NCBI GenBank assembly: GCA_965276675.1 | Contig: OZ255624.1 | Location: 3,596,001 to 3,660,000, forward strand | From: G965276675 sp965276675 | GTDB lineage: Bacteria > Acidobacteriota > Terriglobia > Terriglobales > Acidobacteriaceae | Direction: 5' to 3' | Length of the DNA: 64,000 nucleotides | In this document: piece after piece, positions 52,821 to 61,382 of the stretch | How the letters are laid out: each line of letters begins with the position of its first letter | Position numbering within the stretch: position 1 is the first letter of the stretch | The notes under the pieces: model-generated | Seen by the model: only the letters and a program-made list of their open reading frames with translations | Databases searched by the model: none | Told to the model about the DNA's origin: nothing | Program-made: the position numbers and the translations under genes

Positions 52821-54788
52821 ATGGCTCCTAATCTTCTGCACACCCCGCCCGGCTCAACTCGCCGCAGCTCTCAGGGTTCACCCCCTGAACTGCGGCGGGA
52901 AGCGCTGGATGCCCACATCGTCCTGCCGATCGCGGCCTCGGCCCTGATCGCCGCCGTGTGGATCTATCTCGCCCTCTTTCGCGGCAGCCATGCAGCAGCG
53001 CTGGTCATAATCCTGGGCTTCGCTTTGCTCTTCGCTGGCTGCTTCTCCGCAGTCGCCGGGATGCTGAGCTACACAGGTAAGCCGGCAGAACGCGCAGTGA
53101 TGATGCGCAGGCGCTGGCTTGCGCGATGCTCACTCTCAACCTTCGTGCTGCTCGTCTTTTACCCGGAGTACTTGGCGAAATCACCGCCAGCCCTTCTGCG
53201 CTCGGCGCTGCTCTTCTTCGTGACAGCACTACTCTTCGCCATCTTGTGCCGTCTCTCGCTGGCACAGTCACTCAACGAGACGCCTGCTCCTGATAAGAGC
53301 CGGTCCAGAGCCGGTCTGCTGGTTCTTCTGCTCTGGTTCTCGGTTTTGACGGCCCTCTCCATTCGGAAATATGAAGTCTTTGGGTATGTCGGCCAGGATC
53401 TCGCCTACTTCGGACAGATCCTATACACGACGGTGCATGGTCATCTCTTCTGGGGAAACCTGCTGCAGGACCTCATCTACTCCAAGACAGTCTCCACCGA
53501 TTTCGCCGGGCACAACTCTCCCATCATGTTCCTGATGGTGCCCTTCTATGCTCTCTTGCCCCATCCCATCACGCTTCTTGTCTTGCGTAACGTCGCGCTC
53601 CTGGCGTGTGCCTCGCCCGTCTTTGCGATTGCACGCAGAGGCTGCAGCAATGGCGTCGCTTGGCTCTGGGTCGGCGTCTTTCTGCTCACGCCAGCGATTC
53701 TCTACCAGACCGTTTTCGACTTCTATCCGCTTACCTTTGTCGCTTTGCCGCTTCTCTGCACGGTGTACTTCTATCTTGAATACCGCTTTACTCCTTTTTG
53801 CATCTTTCTCGCTCTGACGCTTCTGGTACGCGAGGATCTGGTCTTCTTTGCCTTTGGCCTTGGACTCATCGCACTCCTGTCGTCTTCTCGTCCCAGAAAA
53901 TGGGCCTATCTTCCGGTTCTCACGTCAGTGTTGTGGGCGGCGCTCTCTTTCCGCGTCGTCCTTCCCGCTGCCCTGCATGGGGCCACGTTTGTCACCGACG
54001 TCTGCTTCAGCCATCTGGGGCAGACGCCCCTCCAGATGGCGCGGCGCGTTCTGCTGCATCCTCGAGACAATGTTCTGGTCCACGGCAATATCGTCTACCT
54101 GAAGACCCTCCTCACTGCCACCGGCATCGTGCTCTCCGGTGGCAGTCTCTTCTCGGTGCTGGCACTCCCGTATGTGGGCATCAACCTGCTGGCCGGCGCG
54201 GGCCGCTGTATCACTACTGTCATCTTTGCCCAATATTCCGTCGTACCGGCCACTCTGCTCTTTGTAGGCGCATTGCACACGGCCACGCACGCGCGATCCG
54301 GACGGCCGGGGGCCCGGCTTGCAGTGTTAGGCCGTCTAGGGCTTCCCTTTGCGTCTGCGGCGCCGCTGTTCTTGCTCGCTCTGTGTATCGGCAGCCTGAT
54401 CTTTGTCACGGAGAGCCTCCAAGTCGACGAGTTCAGAGCAAAGCCATGGGATCGAGAAGCCAAAACTATCCTCACCATGATTCCGCCGGGAACCTCCGTT
54501 GCCGCACCCCGCTACATGCTCCCGCACCTGGCGAATCGTGACTGCCTCTATCAGACGCATCGCCTGCTCGAATACCACACACCTATCTACGAGTACCTGA
54601 TCGTTGACAAGGACTGGACTCACATTATCGCCTCGTCCGACTACCGGCAGGAGTATCGAGCAGTCAGCGCCGCCGCGGCGGCGAATCGGCGATTCACACG
54701 CCTTTACGACAGCCCTCGATTCAGCGTGTATCAAGATGCAGCGAGGCATGCTCAACCCTGCAGCTCAACCGGCACCGGTCATGAATAA
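52821..54788 (+). CDS. DUF2079 polytopic membrane protein
   Basis: This is a 655-residue protein with a dozen or more membrane helices. The segment YFGQILYTTVHGHLFWGNL, then FAGHNSPIMFLMVPFYALLPHPITLLVLRNVALL, is the DUF2079 pattern (GT-C-like fold). It may be a lipid-linked sugar transferase acting in the periplasm, which would suit EPS decoration. It starts 3 bp after the giant gene and its end overlaps the start of the flippase. Confidence 0.82.
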   Translation: MAPNLLHTPPGSTRRSSQGSPPELRREALDAHIVLPIAASALIAAVWIYLALFRGSHAAALVIILGFALLFAGCFSAVAGMLSYTGKPAERAVMMRRRWLARCSLSTFVLLVFYPEYLAKSPPALLRSALLFFVTALLFAILCRLSLAQSLNETPAPDKSRSRAGLLVLLLWFSVLTALSIRKYEVFGYVGQDLAYFGQILYTTVHGHLFWGNLLQDLIYSKTVSTDFAGHNSPIMFLMVPFYALLPHPITLLVLRNVALLACASPVFAIARRGCSNGVAWLWVGVFLLTPAILYQTVFDFYPLTFVALPLLCTVYFYLEYRFTPFCIFLALTLLVREDLVFFAFGLGLIALLSSSRPRKWAYLPVLTSVLWAALSFRVVLPAALHGATFVTDVCFSHLGQTPLQMARRVLLHPRDNVLVHGNIVYLKTLLTATGIVLSGGSLFSVLALPYVGINLLAGAGRCITTVIFAQYSVVPATLLFVGALHTATHARSGRPGARLAVLGRLGLPFASAAPLFLLALCIGSLIFVTESLQVDEFRAKPWDREAKTILTMIPPGTSVAAPRYMLPHLANRDCLYQTHRLLEYHTPIYEYLIVDKDWTHIIASSDYRQEYRAVSAAAAANRRFTRLYDSPRFSVYQDAARHAQPCSSTGTGHE

Positions 54789-56292
54789 GCCGCCCTCCAT
54801 GCTGCAGGACATGGCCAACTACCTGTCTGGTAGGGTGTTGCTGGTGGTGCTCGGCTTCGCCTCCTTTCCACTGATGACGCGGATGCTCTCCGTACCGCAA
54901 TACGGGGTACTCAGCCTCACGCTCCGCGTCGTAACTCTGTTGACTGTGTTGTCGAAGTGCGGCCTTCAGTACTCGGTGACCCGCTTCTATCACGAGAGCG
55001 TTGCGTCTGGTACGGACGAAGCGAGACAACGCTACTACTCAACGCTGACCATTGGCCCACTTCTCATCGCCGGTGCGGTCACGGCTCTTTATCTCGCAGG
55101 CATTCTGGCAGTTCGCTCGCATCTCCATGACGCGCTGCTCTTCACCTGCCTGCTGCTGGCATCGCTCCTGGTCATCCTGCGGACATTGCAGTCCCTGCTG
55201 CTTGGCTTTCTGCGGAACGAGAGCAGGAGCAAACTCCACAGTGCTCTTGAAGTCGCCGCAAAAGCGCTCACGCTCGCAGGACTTGCGGCTCTCTTTTTTT
55301 CTCCCTACCGCACTGGCGTCGGCATCCTCCTGGCCATGTTCTTTAGCGAAGGCACCGTCGTCCTGCTGCAGCTGGCCTTGTTGCTGAGGCGCAATCTCCT
55401 CAAGATTGGGATGCTTGACTGGTCGTTGATCCGCACCTCCATCCTCTTCGGCTCGCTCCTTATCGCGTACGAGTTCTCGAGCATCCTGCTCGACTCTGGA
55501 GATCGCTTCATGATTCGCCATTACCTTGGCGACACACCTCTTGGCTACTACTCCGCCGCTTACAACATCTCGTCTTACCTGCAGGATACGGTGATGACAC
55601 CGCTGAACCTTGCGATCTTTCCCCTCTACATGCGCTTGTGGAACGAGGAAGGGGCGAAGGCCACCCAGCGATTTCTGTCGAGCGCTCTCAACTGGTTCGT
55701 GGTCGTTGCCATCGCCATCACGTGTATTACGCTCCTCTGCTCGCGTGACCTCATTGTTCTGTTAGCTTCACATCGCTTTCTTGAAGCACACCTACTGCTG
55801 CCCATCCTCATTCCCAGCCTCATGGTGTATGCCACTCATATCTTCCTGAATGTCGGTCTTGTTCTCCAGAGGCGCACGGTGCTCATGGCCGGCCTGGTCT
55901 TCTTATCGGCGATCTTCAATCTGCTGCTGAATCTCTATCTCATCCCACACGCCGGCATCGTCGGTGCTGCTGGGGCGACGCTCGTGAGCTATCTCCTGCT
56001 GATCGGCCTGATGGCCTATGTGAATCAGCGTATTCTCCCGCTTCGCCTGAATCTGCCGCTTCTCGGTCAATCGTTAGTGGCTGCGGCCGGCGCATACCTT
56101 CCCACTTCCTTTGTGCATTCCCATTACGTTCTCGCCTCTCTTTCGTTGCGACTTACACTCAGCGCTGCTATTTTCCTGTTGATCCTCTACCTGCTCTCGA
56201 GTGACTTCAGAAAGCATGTCAATGGACTTTTGCATCGCAACCGCAATGGCGCGGGAGATCTTGCCCTCGACGCCACATATGACGCGACCTAA
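54781..56292 (+). CDS. Wzx-type polysaccharide flippase (MOP superfamily)
   Basis: This is a 503-residue membrane protein with about 14 helices. N-terminal MLQDMANYLSGRVLLVVLGFASFPLMTRMLSVPQYGVLSLTLRVVTLLTVL and the later GDRFMIRHYLGDTPLGYYSAAYNISSYL are typical of PST-family flippases for undecaprenyl-pyrophosphate repeat units. The ATG at 54781 overlaps the DUF2079 stop. The frame extends upstream to 54604 and 54748 is a possible alternative. Together with the ligase/polymerase it makes this a Wzx/Wzy-type pathway. Confidence 0.9.
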   Translation: MNKPPSMLQDMANYLSGRVLLVVLGFASFPLMTRMLSVPQYGVLSLTLRVVTLLTVLSKCGLQYSVTRFYHESVASGTDEARQRYYSTLTIGPLLIAGAVTALYLAGILAVRSHLHDALLFTCLLLASLLVILRTLQSLLLGFLRNESRSKLHSALEVAAKALTLAGLAALFFSPYRTGVGILLAMFFSEGTVVLLQLALLLRRNLLKIGMLDWSLIRTSILFGSLLIAYEFSSILLDSGDRFMIRHYLGDTPLGYYSAAYNISSYLQDTVMTPLNLAIFPLYMRLWNEEGAKATQRFLSSALNWFVVVAIAITCITLLCSRDLIVLLASHRFLEAHLLLPILIPSLMVYATHIFLNVGLVLQRRTVLMAGLVFLSAIFNLLLNLYLIPHAGIVGAAGATLVSYLLLIGLMAYVNQRILPLRLNLPLLGQSLVAAAGAYLPTSFVHSHYVLASLSLRLTLSAAIFLLILYLLSSDFRKHVNGLLHRNRNGAGDLALDATYDAT

Positions 56293-56397
56293 TCCGAAAC
56301 CGCCCCAGGGCAGATCACTGGCGGTAGAAAGCGCCGTAGGCGGCCGGCGAGGCGCCGCGCTCCTTGAGCACTGCAGCTCGAATCAGCAGGCCGCATT

Positions 56398-57777
56398 ATG
56401 ATGACCGCGACTGCACTCCTGCTCGCAGGGCCGATCGTGCTGAAGGCCTGTCTGCTCTATGGATTCGTGGTTGCTGGGGCTGTGCTGAGCGTACTCTGGA
56501 AGCCGGAGTCCGGCATCTATCTGCTCACGCTTCTGCTGCCGCTTCAGACTACCCGGTATCACCTGCACTCTCTGCCGCTCGGCGCAAATATCGTCGATAT
56601 TCTTCTGTTCTGCTCTCTGGTCGGTAGCATGCTACGGCCAGCAGAGACAGTCGTCCAGAAGTCTGTCGTGACTGCTTTCCTGGCCGGCATCGGCTTCTTC
56701 TATTACATTTCGCTCTGGCGTGGCGCCTTCTATCTCAATGCACCATTGCCAGTCTGGTTCAACGACGCACGCCTCGTCGATTACAAGAACTTCATGGTCA
56801 TGCCGCTGCTCTACTTCGCGGTCACGCAAAGCATCCGCACCCGCCGGCAGATTGCGATCGTAATTGCTCTGGCTTGTGTAACTTCCCTTGCCGTGGATGT
56901 GAGCTACTACAAAAGCTCGACTGATCGCAGCTTCGCTCATTACTCAGAAGATGTCCGTGATGCAGGTCCTCTCGGCTACGCCGGTGAGAACGGCTTGGCG
57001 GCCTACGTGGTTGAGATCACATCCTTCCTGGCGGCTTTCCTTACTGTAAGGAAATATCGCCTGCTAAAAGTGGCTGCACTCTTTCTATTTGCCGCAAACA
57101 TATGCTGCACCCTCTTCAGCTACTCGCGCGAGGCTTACATCGCATTGGCAGCTGCGCTGTGCTATTTGGCTATCTTCCGTATACGATGGCTGCTGATCCC
57201 CCTCGCGGTCGTCGCCATTAGTTGGCAAGCTGTTCTGCCAACCGCCGTGCAGGAGCGCATGACGATGACCTATGATTCTCCAGTCGGAAAACTAGACAGC
57301 TCAGCACAGGAGCGTGTCGTCTTGTGGACCGACGCCATGGCCCTATTCAAAACAAATCCGGTCATCGGCACGGGCTTCCTCACCTATGGACACATGAAGC
57401 GCGTTGGACCTTACCTCGATACCCATAACTACTACTTGAAAATTCTGGTCGAGACCGGTGTGGTTGGACTCACTTTCTTTCTCGCCCAGTTGCTGCTGTT
57501 CTTTTTCACAGGCTTTCGCTTATTCAGAACAAGCAAAGATTCCTTTCTCTCTACCCTGGGCCTCGGCTACAGCGCGCTCATTCTCTGCGCCGCAATTATC
57601 AATGTCTTTGGCGACCGGTGGATGTTCATTCAAGTCGATGCGAACCTCTGGATTCTGCTTGGCTGCGTGGTATCCGGGAGATCGCTTGCAACCGCAGAGC
57701 GCGCGGAAGAGGCACTCCCTCCAGCGCGGGTGGACGCAGAGCAGATTCGCGTTCTCGACGCATCGCTTGTGGTCTGA
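56398..57777 (+). CDS. O-antigen ligase / Wzy-type polymerase family protein
   Basis: This is a 459-residue inner-membrane protein with about ten helices. The large periplasmic loop and following helix carry the Wzy_C pattern (GTGFLTYGHMKRVGPYLDTHNYYLKILVETGVVGLTFFLAQLLLFFF) with the conserved H-N-x-Y-L and E-x-G-x2-G. In a Wzx/Wzy locus this is most likely the EPS polymerase. The 105-bp gap before it has no feature beyond an 8-bp ops-like GGCGGTAG. Confidence 0.88.
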   Translation: MMTATALLLAGPIVLKACLLYGFVVAGAVLSVLWKPESGIYLLTLLLPLQTTRYHLHSLPLGANIVDILLFCSLVGSMLRPAETVVQKSVVTAFLAGIGFFYYISLWRGAFYLNAPLPVWFNDARLVDYKNFMVMPLLYFAVTQSIRTRRQIAIVIALACVTSLAVDVSYYKSSTDRSFAHYSEDVRDAGPLGYAGENGLAAYVVEITSFLAAFLTVRKYRLLKVAALFLFAANICCTLFSYSREAYIALAAALCYLAIFRIRWLLIPLAVVAISWQAVLPTAVQERMTMTYDSPVGKLDSSAQERVVLWTDAMALFKTNPVIGTGFLTYGHMKRVGPYLDTHNYYLKILVETGVVGLTFFLAQLLLFFFTGFRLFRTSKDSFLSTLGLGYSALILCAAIINVFGDRWMFIQVDANLWILLGCVVSGRSLATAERAEEALPPARVDAEQIRVLDASLVV

Positions 57778-57822
57778 CATTGATCCCGATCGACTCCTGC
57801 AGCCAAGACCATAGACCATGAG

Positions 57823-57838
57823 TGGCATGGTGATTGCA
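57823..57838 (+). promoter_or_regulatory. Sigma-54 -24/-12 promoter within the EPS array
   Basis: TGGCATGGTGATTGCA matches TGGCA at -24 and TTGCA at -12 with exact spacing. The predicted start near 57849 is just before GGGAG (57851-57855) and the GTG at 57864, and excludes a TTG start at 57834. No phased TGCA array is seen upstream. Confidence 0.6.
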
Positions 57839-57863
57839 CACTGCTGATCTGGGAGTCCCGCCA

Positions 57864-59108
57864 GTGCAGACCGCGCCCTTGATCTCGCCGCCTACAGAAC
57901 CCGCGGACTCTTCCTCAACAACGCTTGTGCACTCGACTGCTCACCCGGTGTGCAAACCATTGCAACTGAAGCCGAGGCGCACGCCCGTTCCGATTCTTTT
58001 CCTCGTGGATCAGCTCACAGAGTTGGGAGGCGGTGAACGGGTGCTGCTGGAGCTGGCGCGCCGGCTACCGCCACGCGAGTTCTCCACCTCGGTCATCAGC
58101 TTCCGCGACCAACCCAATCCCGCGGCCTTCGACTTGTGCGGCCATGTCGAATTCATGCCGCTCCAAGCAGCCGTCGGCCTGGAAGCAATGAAAGTGGCCT
58201 GGAGGCTTCGCGCTCTGATCCAGGAGCGGGACGTCAAGATCGTGCACACTTTCTTTGAAACCTCCGACCTCTATGGCACCTTAGTCGCCAAGCTAGCCCG
58301 CGTGCGTCACGTAGTCTCGAGCCGGCGAGATATGGGCATCCTGCGAACACCCAAGCACCGTCTCGCGTACCGCCTGCTTGGCCCGGTGTACAGCCGGGTT
58401 GTCACCGTCTCAGAGCAGGTACGCGAACAGAACATCCAGGCCGATCATCTTCGGCGAGACCGTGTCGAAACCATCTACAACGGCATTGAGGCAGATCGTT
58501 TCCTTGCACCGCCGCGCGGGCCTGCCGCTCGTCAGCAGTTGGACATTCCAGAGACTGCGCTTCTTGTCACCACCATCGCGAATATCAACGTATGGAAGGG
58601 TCTAGATGTCTTTCTTCGCTGCGCGTCTGAAGTTACTCACCGCCGTGATAATGTCTACTTCGCCATCGCCGGAGATTTCACCGACGCAAAGCTGACCGAG
58701 GAGCTGCGGCTCTTAGCCGATTCCCTCGGAGTACGTGAGCGCGTTCGATTTCTAGGTCGAGTTCCCGACGTCCGCACGCTGCTCTCCGCCAGCGATGTAT
58801 TTTGCCTGCTCTCACGGACCGAAGGCTTCCCCAATGCAGTACTAGAGGCCATGGCGTGTGCCCTCCCGGTGGTCGCGACTCGCGTTGGCGGCACGCCCGA
58901 AGCGGTTGACGAGGGCCGGACGGGCATGCTGGTTGAGAGTGAAGATCATCGCGCTGCCGCCAGTAAGGTACTGGCATTGTTACAAAACCCTACAGTGCGC
59001 GATGCCATGGGCCGTGCGGCTAGACAACGCGTTCTGCGTGAGTTCACCGTGCAGACCATGGTGAGCAAACATGTGGATCTCTACAATTCTCTTCTGGAAC
59101 GGTCCTGA
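57864..59108 (+). CDS. Family 4 glycosyltransferase
   Basis: This is a 414-residue GT-B enzyme. The GTG at 57864 has GGGAG 8 bp upstream. A TTG at 57834 lies inside the promoter element. A proline/serine-rich leader of about 45 residues precedes VPILFLVDQLTELGGGERVLLELARRL. Then RVVTVSEQVREQNI, ETIYNGIEADRF and the E-x7-E motif in RTEGFPNAVLEAMACALPVVATRVGG. It adds an EPS sugar. Confidence 0.9.
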   Translation: MQTAPLISPPTEPADSSSTTLVHSTAHPVCKPLQLKPRRTPVPILFLVDQLTELGGGERVLLELARRLPPREFSTSVISFRDQPNPAAFDLCGHVEFMPLQAAVGLEAMKVAWRLRALIQERDVKIVHTFFETSDLYGTLVAKLARVRHVVSSRRDMGILRTPKHRLAYRLLGPVYSRVVTVSEQVREQNIQADHLRRDRVETIYNGIEADRFLAPPRGPAARQQLDIPETALLVTTIANINVWKGLDVFLRCASEVTHRRDNVYFAIAGDFTDAKLTEELRLLADSLGVRERVRFLGRVPDVRTLLSASDVFCLLSRTEGFPNAVLEAMACALPVVATRVGGTPEAVDEGRTGMLVESEDHRAAASKVLALLQNPTVRDAMGRAARQRVLREFTVQTMVSKHVDLYNSLLERS

Positions 59109-59112
59109 TCCG

Positions 59113-60258
59113 ATGCATGCCACTCTGGTTGTGTTCTGGCTTTGCGCCGCACTGGTCGCATACACCTACGCCGGTTATCCGCTCCTGCTGCTTGCGCTGG
59201 CCTCCGTCGTACGCCGGCCCGCTGCAACGCAGGCTGAAGATCTGTCGGTCACTGTTTTGCTGGCCGCACATAACGAAGAAGCGTCCATTGAGGCCAAGCT
59301 ACAGAGCACGCTCGCGTTGCACTATCCGCCCGAGAAGTTGCAGGTAATCGTCGCTTCAGATGGTTCAAGCGATCAGACTGACGCTATCGTGCGGCGATTT
59401 GCCGATCGGGGTGTTCTGCTCGTCCGCATCGACCGGCAGCAAGGCAAGACGCACGCGCAGAACGTGGCGGTGCAGCATGCGACAGGAGATGTTATCGTCT
59501 TTTCTGACGCGACTACCAAGTACCATCCGAACGCATTGCGGCACATCGCCGGTAACTATGCCGATCCGGGCGTTGGCGGTGTGAGCGGGCGGTATATCTA
59601 TGTGGATCCTACGCAGATCTCGCCCAACGGCTTGGGCGCGCGCTCCTTTTCAAGCTATGACAACCTTATCCGGACTCTACAGTCGCGGGTGTGGACGATC
59701 AGCGGTTGTTGCGGTTGCATCTACTCGGTACGCCGTGTGCTCTACACGCCACTTGCCCATAACATCATCAGCGATCTGGTTCAGCCGCTGCATATCCTGC
59801 GGCAGGGTTTTCGCGTCACCCTTGAGCCCCGGGCGCTTGCCTACGAGGAGACGACCAACTCCCCTCGCCAGGAGTTCCGCATGCGCGTGCGAGTTATCGT
59901 TCGAGCGATGGTTGGGCTACTGAGCGTACCGGAGATGCTGATGCCTTGGCATTCGCCCTGGACAGCCTTTCAGCTGTGGTCGCATAAGATCCTCCGCTGG
60001 TGCATACCCTTCTTTCTTGCAGGTCTCTTCATCTCCAGTGCGCTTTTGCTTCAGTCGCCGTTCTTCCGTGTAGCCTTCGGCTTGCAGCTTGCTTTGTACA
60101 CGCTCGCATTCATTTGCTTGATCATTCCGCTGCATCGCAGGTGGAAGGTCTTCGGCTTGCCTCTTTATTTCTGCACGATCAATGCTGCAGCCGTAGCAGG
60201 TTTCGTGCAGCTGCTTTGCGGCCAGAGATATGTGACATGGCAACCACTCCGCAAATGA
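59113..60258 (+). CDS. Processive family 2 glycosyltransferase
   Basis: This is a 381-residue membrane GT-A enzyme of the cellulose-synthase-like or hyaluronan-synthase-like type. The ATG at 59113 is 4 bp after the previous stop. N-terminal TM (LVVFWLCAALVAYTYAGYPLLLLAL), then VTVLLAAHNEEASIEAKLQSTLAL, VIVASDGSSDQTD, the DxD-type VIVFSDATTKYHPNAL, SGCCGCIYSVRR and three C-terminal helices. The Q-x2-RW motif of processive synthases is not clear. It may extend or branch the EPS. Its stop is ATGA-coupled to the deacetylase. Confidence 0.88.
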   Translation: MHATLVVFWLCAALVAYTYAGYPLLLLALASVVRRPAATQAEDLSVTVLLAAHNEEASIEAKLQSTLALHYPPEKLQVIVASDGSSDQTDAIVRRFADRGVLLVRIDRQQGKTHAQNVAVQHATGDVIVFSDATTKYHPNALRHIAGNYADPGVGGVSGRYIYVDPTQISPNGLGARSFSSYDNLIRTLQSRVWTISGCCGCIYSVRRVLYTPLAHNIISDLVQPLHILRQGFRVTLEPRALAYEETTNSPRQEFRMRVRVIVRAMVGLLSVPEMLMPWHSPWTAFQLWSHKILRWCIPFFLAGLFISSALLLQSPFFRVAFGLQLALYTLAFICLIIPLHRRWKVFGLPLYFCTINAAAVAGFVQLLCGQRYVTWQPLRK

Positions 60259-61382
60259 CCGGCACCACCCTCGTCGATTTACGAAAGACTGTTCGCCACG
60301 CAGGCATTAACTGTCTGCACGCAACGGGCAAGCTCAAGCGCGCCAAGCAGCAGGCCGCACAACGCGGCGTCATCGTACTCACGCTTCATCGCGTGATCCC
60401 GGACGGGCAGATACACGCGTGTCGGTCTCCTCGGGGCATGGTTCTGCGCGAAAGCTTGTTTGCGAAGCTGGTCGATTATCTTCGCGCAGAGACCACTTGT
60501 GTCTCGCCAGAGACGATAGCTTCAAAAGGCTCGATCGAACCACGGCCCAGGATTCTGATCACTTTCGATGATGGTTGGCTCGACAATGCCGTAGTGGCCT
60601 GGCCTTACCTTCAGCGGGCGAGGGCTCAAGCGGTCATCTTTCTCACGACCGGCTCCATGGGCCATGCACACCCTTTCTGGCCGGAGCGCTTTCTCGGTGT
60701 ATGGCGTCAAGCCGGGGCGGACAGAAGGACACAAGGAATTCAAGAGCTGTTGATGGCGTTGGGTGCAAGCGCTTTCCCGGGTGGCTTTCGGGGGCAGCTG
60801 CTGCCCGCTTCGCGAGCGGGCCATGAGGACACGGAGAGTGTTCTGAGCTGGTTGAAAACCATTCCTACAGATCTGCTCCTACCGTGGATAGACCGGCTGG
60901 AGACGTCCGCTTCTAGCACATGCGCGTTGCATGATCGATTCGAACGACTTCTCGACTGGAACCAGGTGAGAGATCTCTCCTCTCAGGGCCTCTCATTCGG
61001 ATCCCATACGGTAAGCCATTCCATTCTTCCGAACGCCTCTGAGGTCCAGCTACGCTACGAGCTCGAAGCATCACGACGGGAGCTTACAGCCAACGTGAAA
61101 GACATGGCGTGGATCGCGTACCCCAATGGAGGCGTGAGCTCTGGTGTTGCCGACGCCGCGCGAGACGCCGGTTATCGCTACGGCTTCTGCAACTCGCCCG
61201 GAATCTGGAGCCAGAGCACAGACGCGCTCCGCATCCCGCGCGTGAACATCTGGGACGGTACACTCACCGACCAACATGGCAATTTTTGCGTTAAACATCT
61301 CGAATACGCTCTCTTCTGGACATCAACGCGGGCTACACACATGCAGCGCTGGCACGCCCGACCGGCAAAGGAGCTACCGTGA
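60255..61382 (+). CDS. NodB-type polysaccharide deacetylase
   Basis: This is a 375-residue deacetylase. The ATG at 60255 overlaps the GT2 stop (ATGA), and an ATG at 60237 is possible. The frame back to 60000 is an artefact inside the GT2 gene. The first motif is ILITFDDGWLDN, the second LSFGSHTVSHSIL gives H-x3-H, and WIAYPNGGVSSG supplies the third. No signal peptide is seen. It probably deacetylates the EPS precursor. It is the second deacetylase of the locus. Confidence 0.87.
   Translation: MTGTTLVDLRKTVRHAGINCLHATGKLKRAKQQAAQRGVIVLTLHRVIPDGQIHACRSPRGMVLRESLFAKLVDYLRAETTCVSPETIASKGSIEPRPRILITFDDGWLDNAVVAWPYLQRARAQAVIFLTTGSMGHAHPFWPERFLGVWRQAGADRRTQGIQELLMALGASAFPGGFRGQLLPASRAGHEDTESVLSWLKTIPTDLLLPWIDRLETSASSTCALHDRFERLLDWNQVRDLSSQGLSFGSHTVSHSILPNASEVQLRYELEASRRELTANVKDMAWIAYPNGGVSSGVADAARDAGYRYGFCNSPGIWSQSTDALRIPRVNIWDGTLTDQHGNFCVKHLEYALFWTSTRATHMQRWHARPAKELP

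Noticed and set aside
56321..56328. GGCGGTAG, an 8-base match to the ops core, before the O-antigen ligase gene.
   Set aside because: Too short to be significant, and no further JUMPstart sequence follows.
57834..57863. TTG at 57834 as the start of the glycosyltransferase.
   Set aside because: It lies inside the sigma-54 -12 element and upstream of the predicted transcription start. The GTG at 57864 has a good ribosome site.
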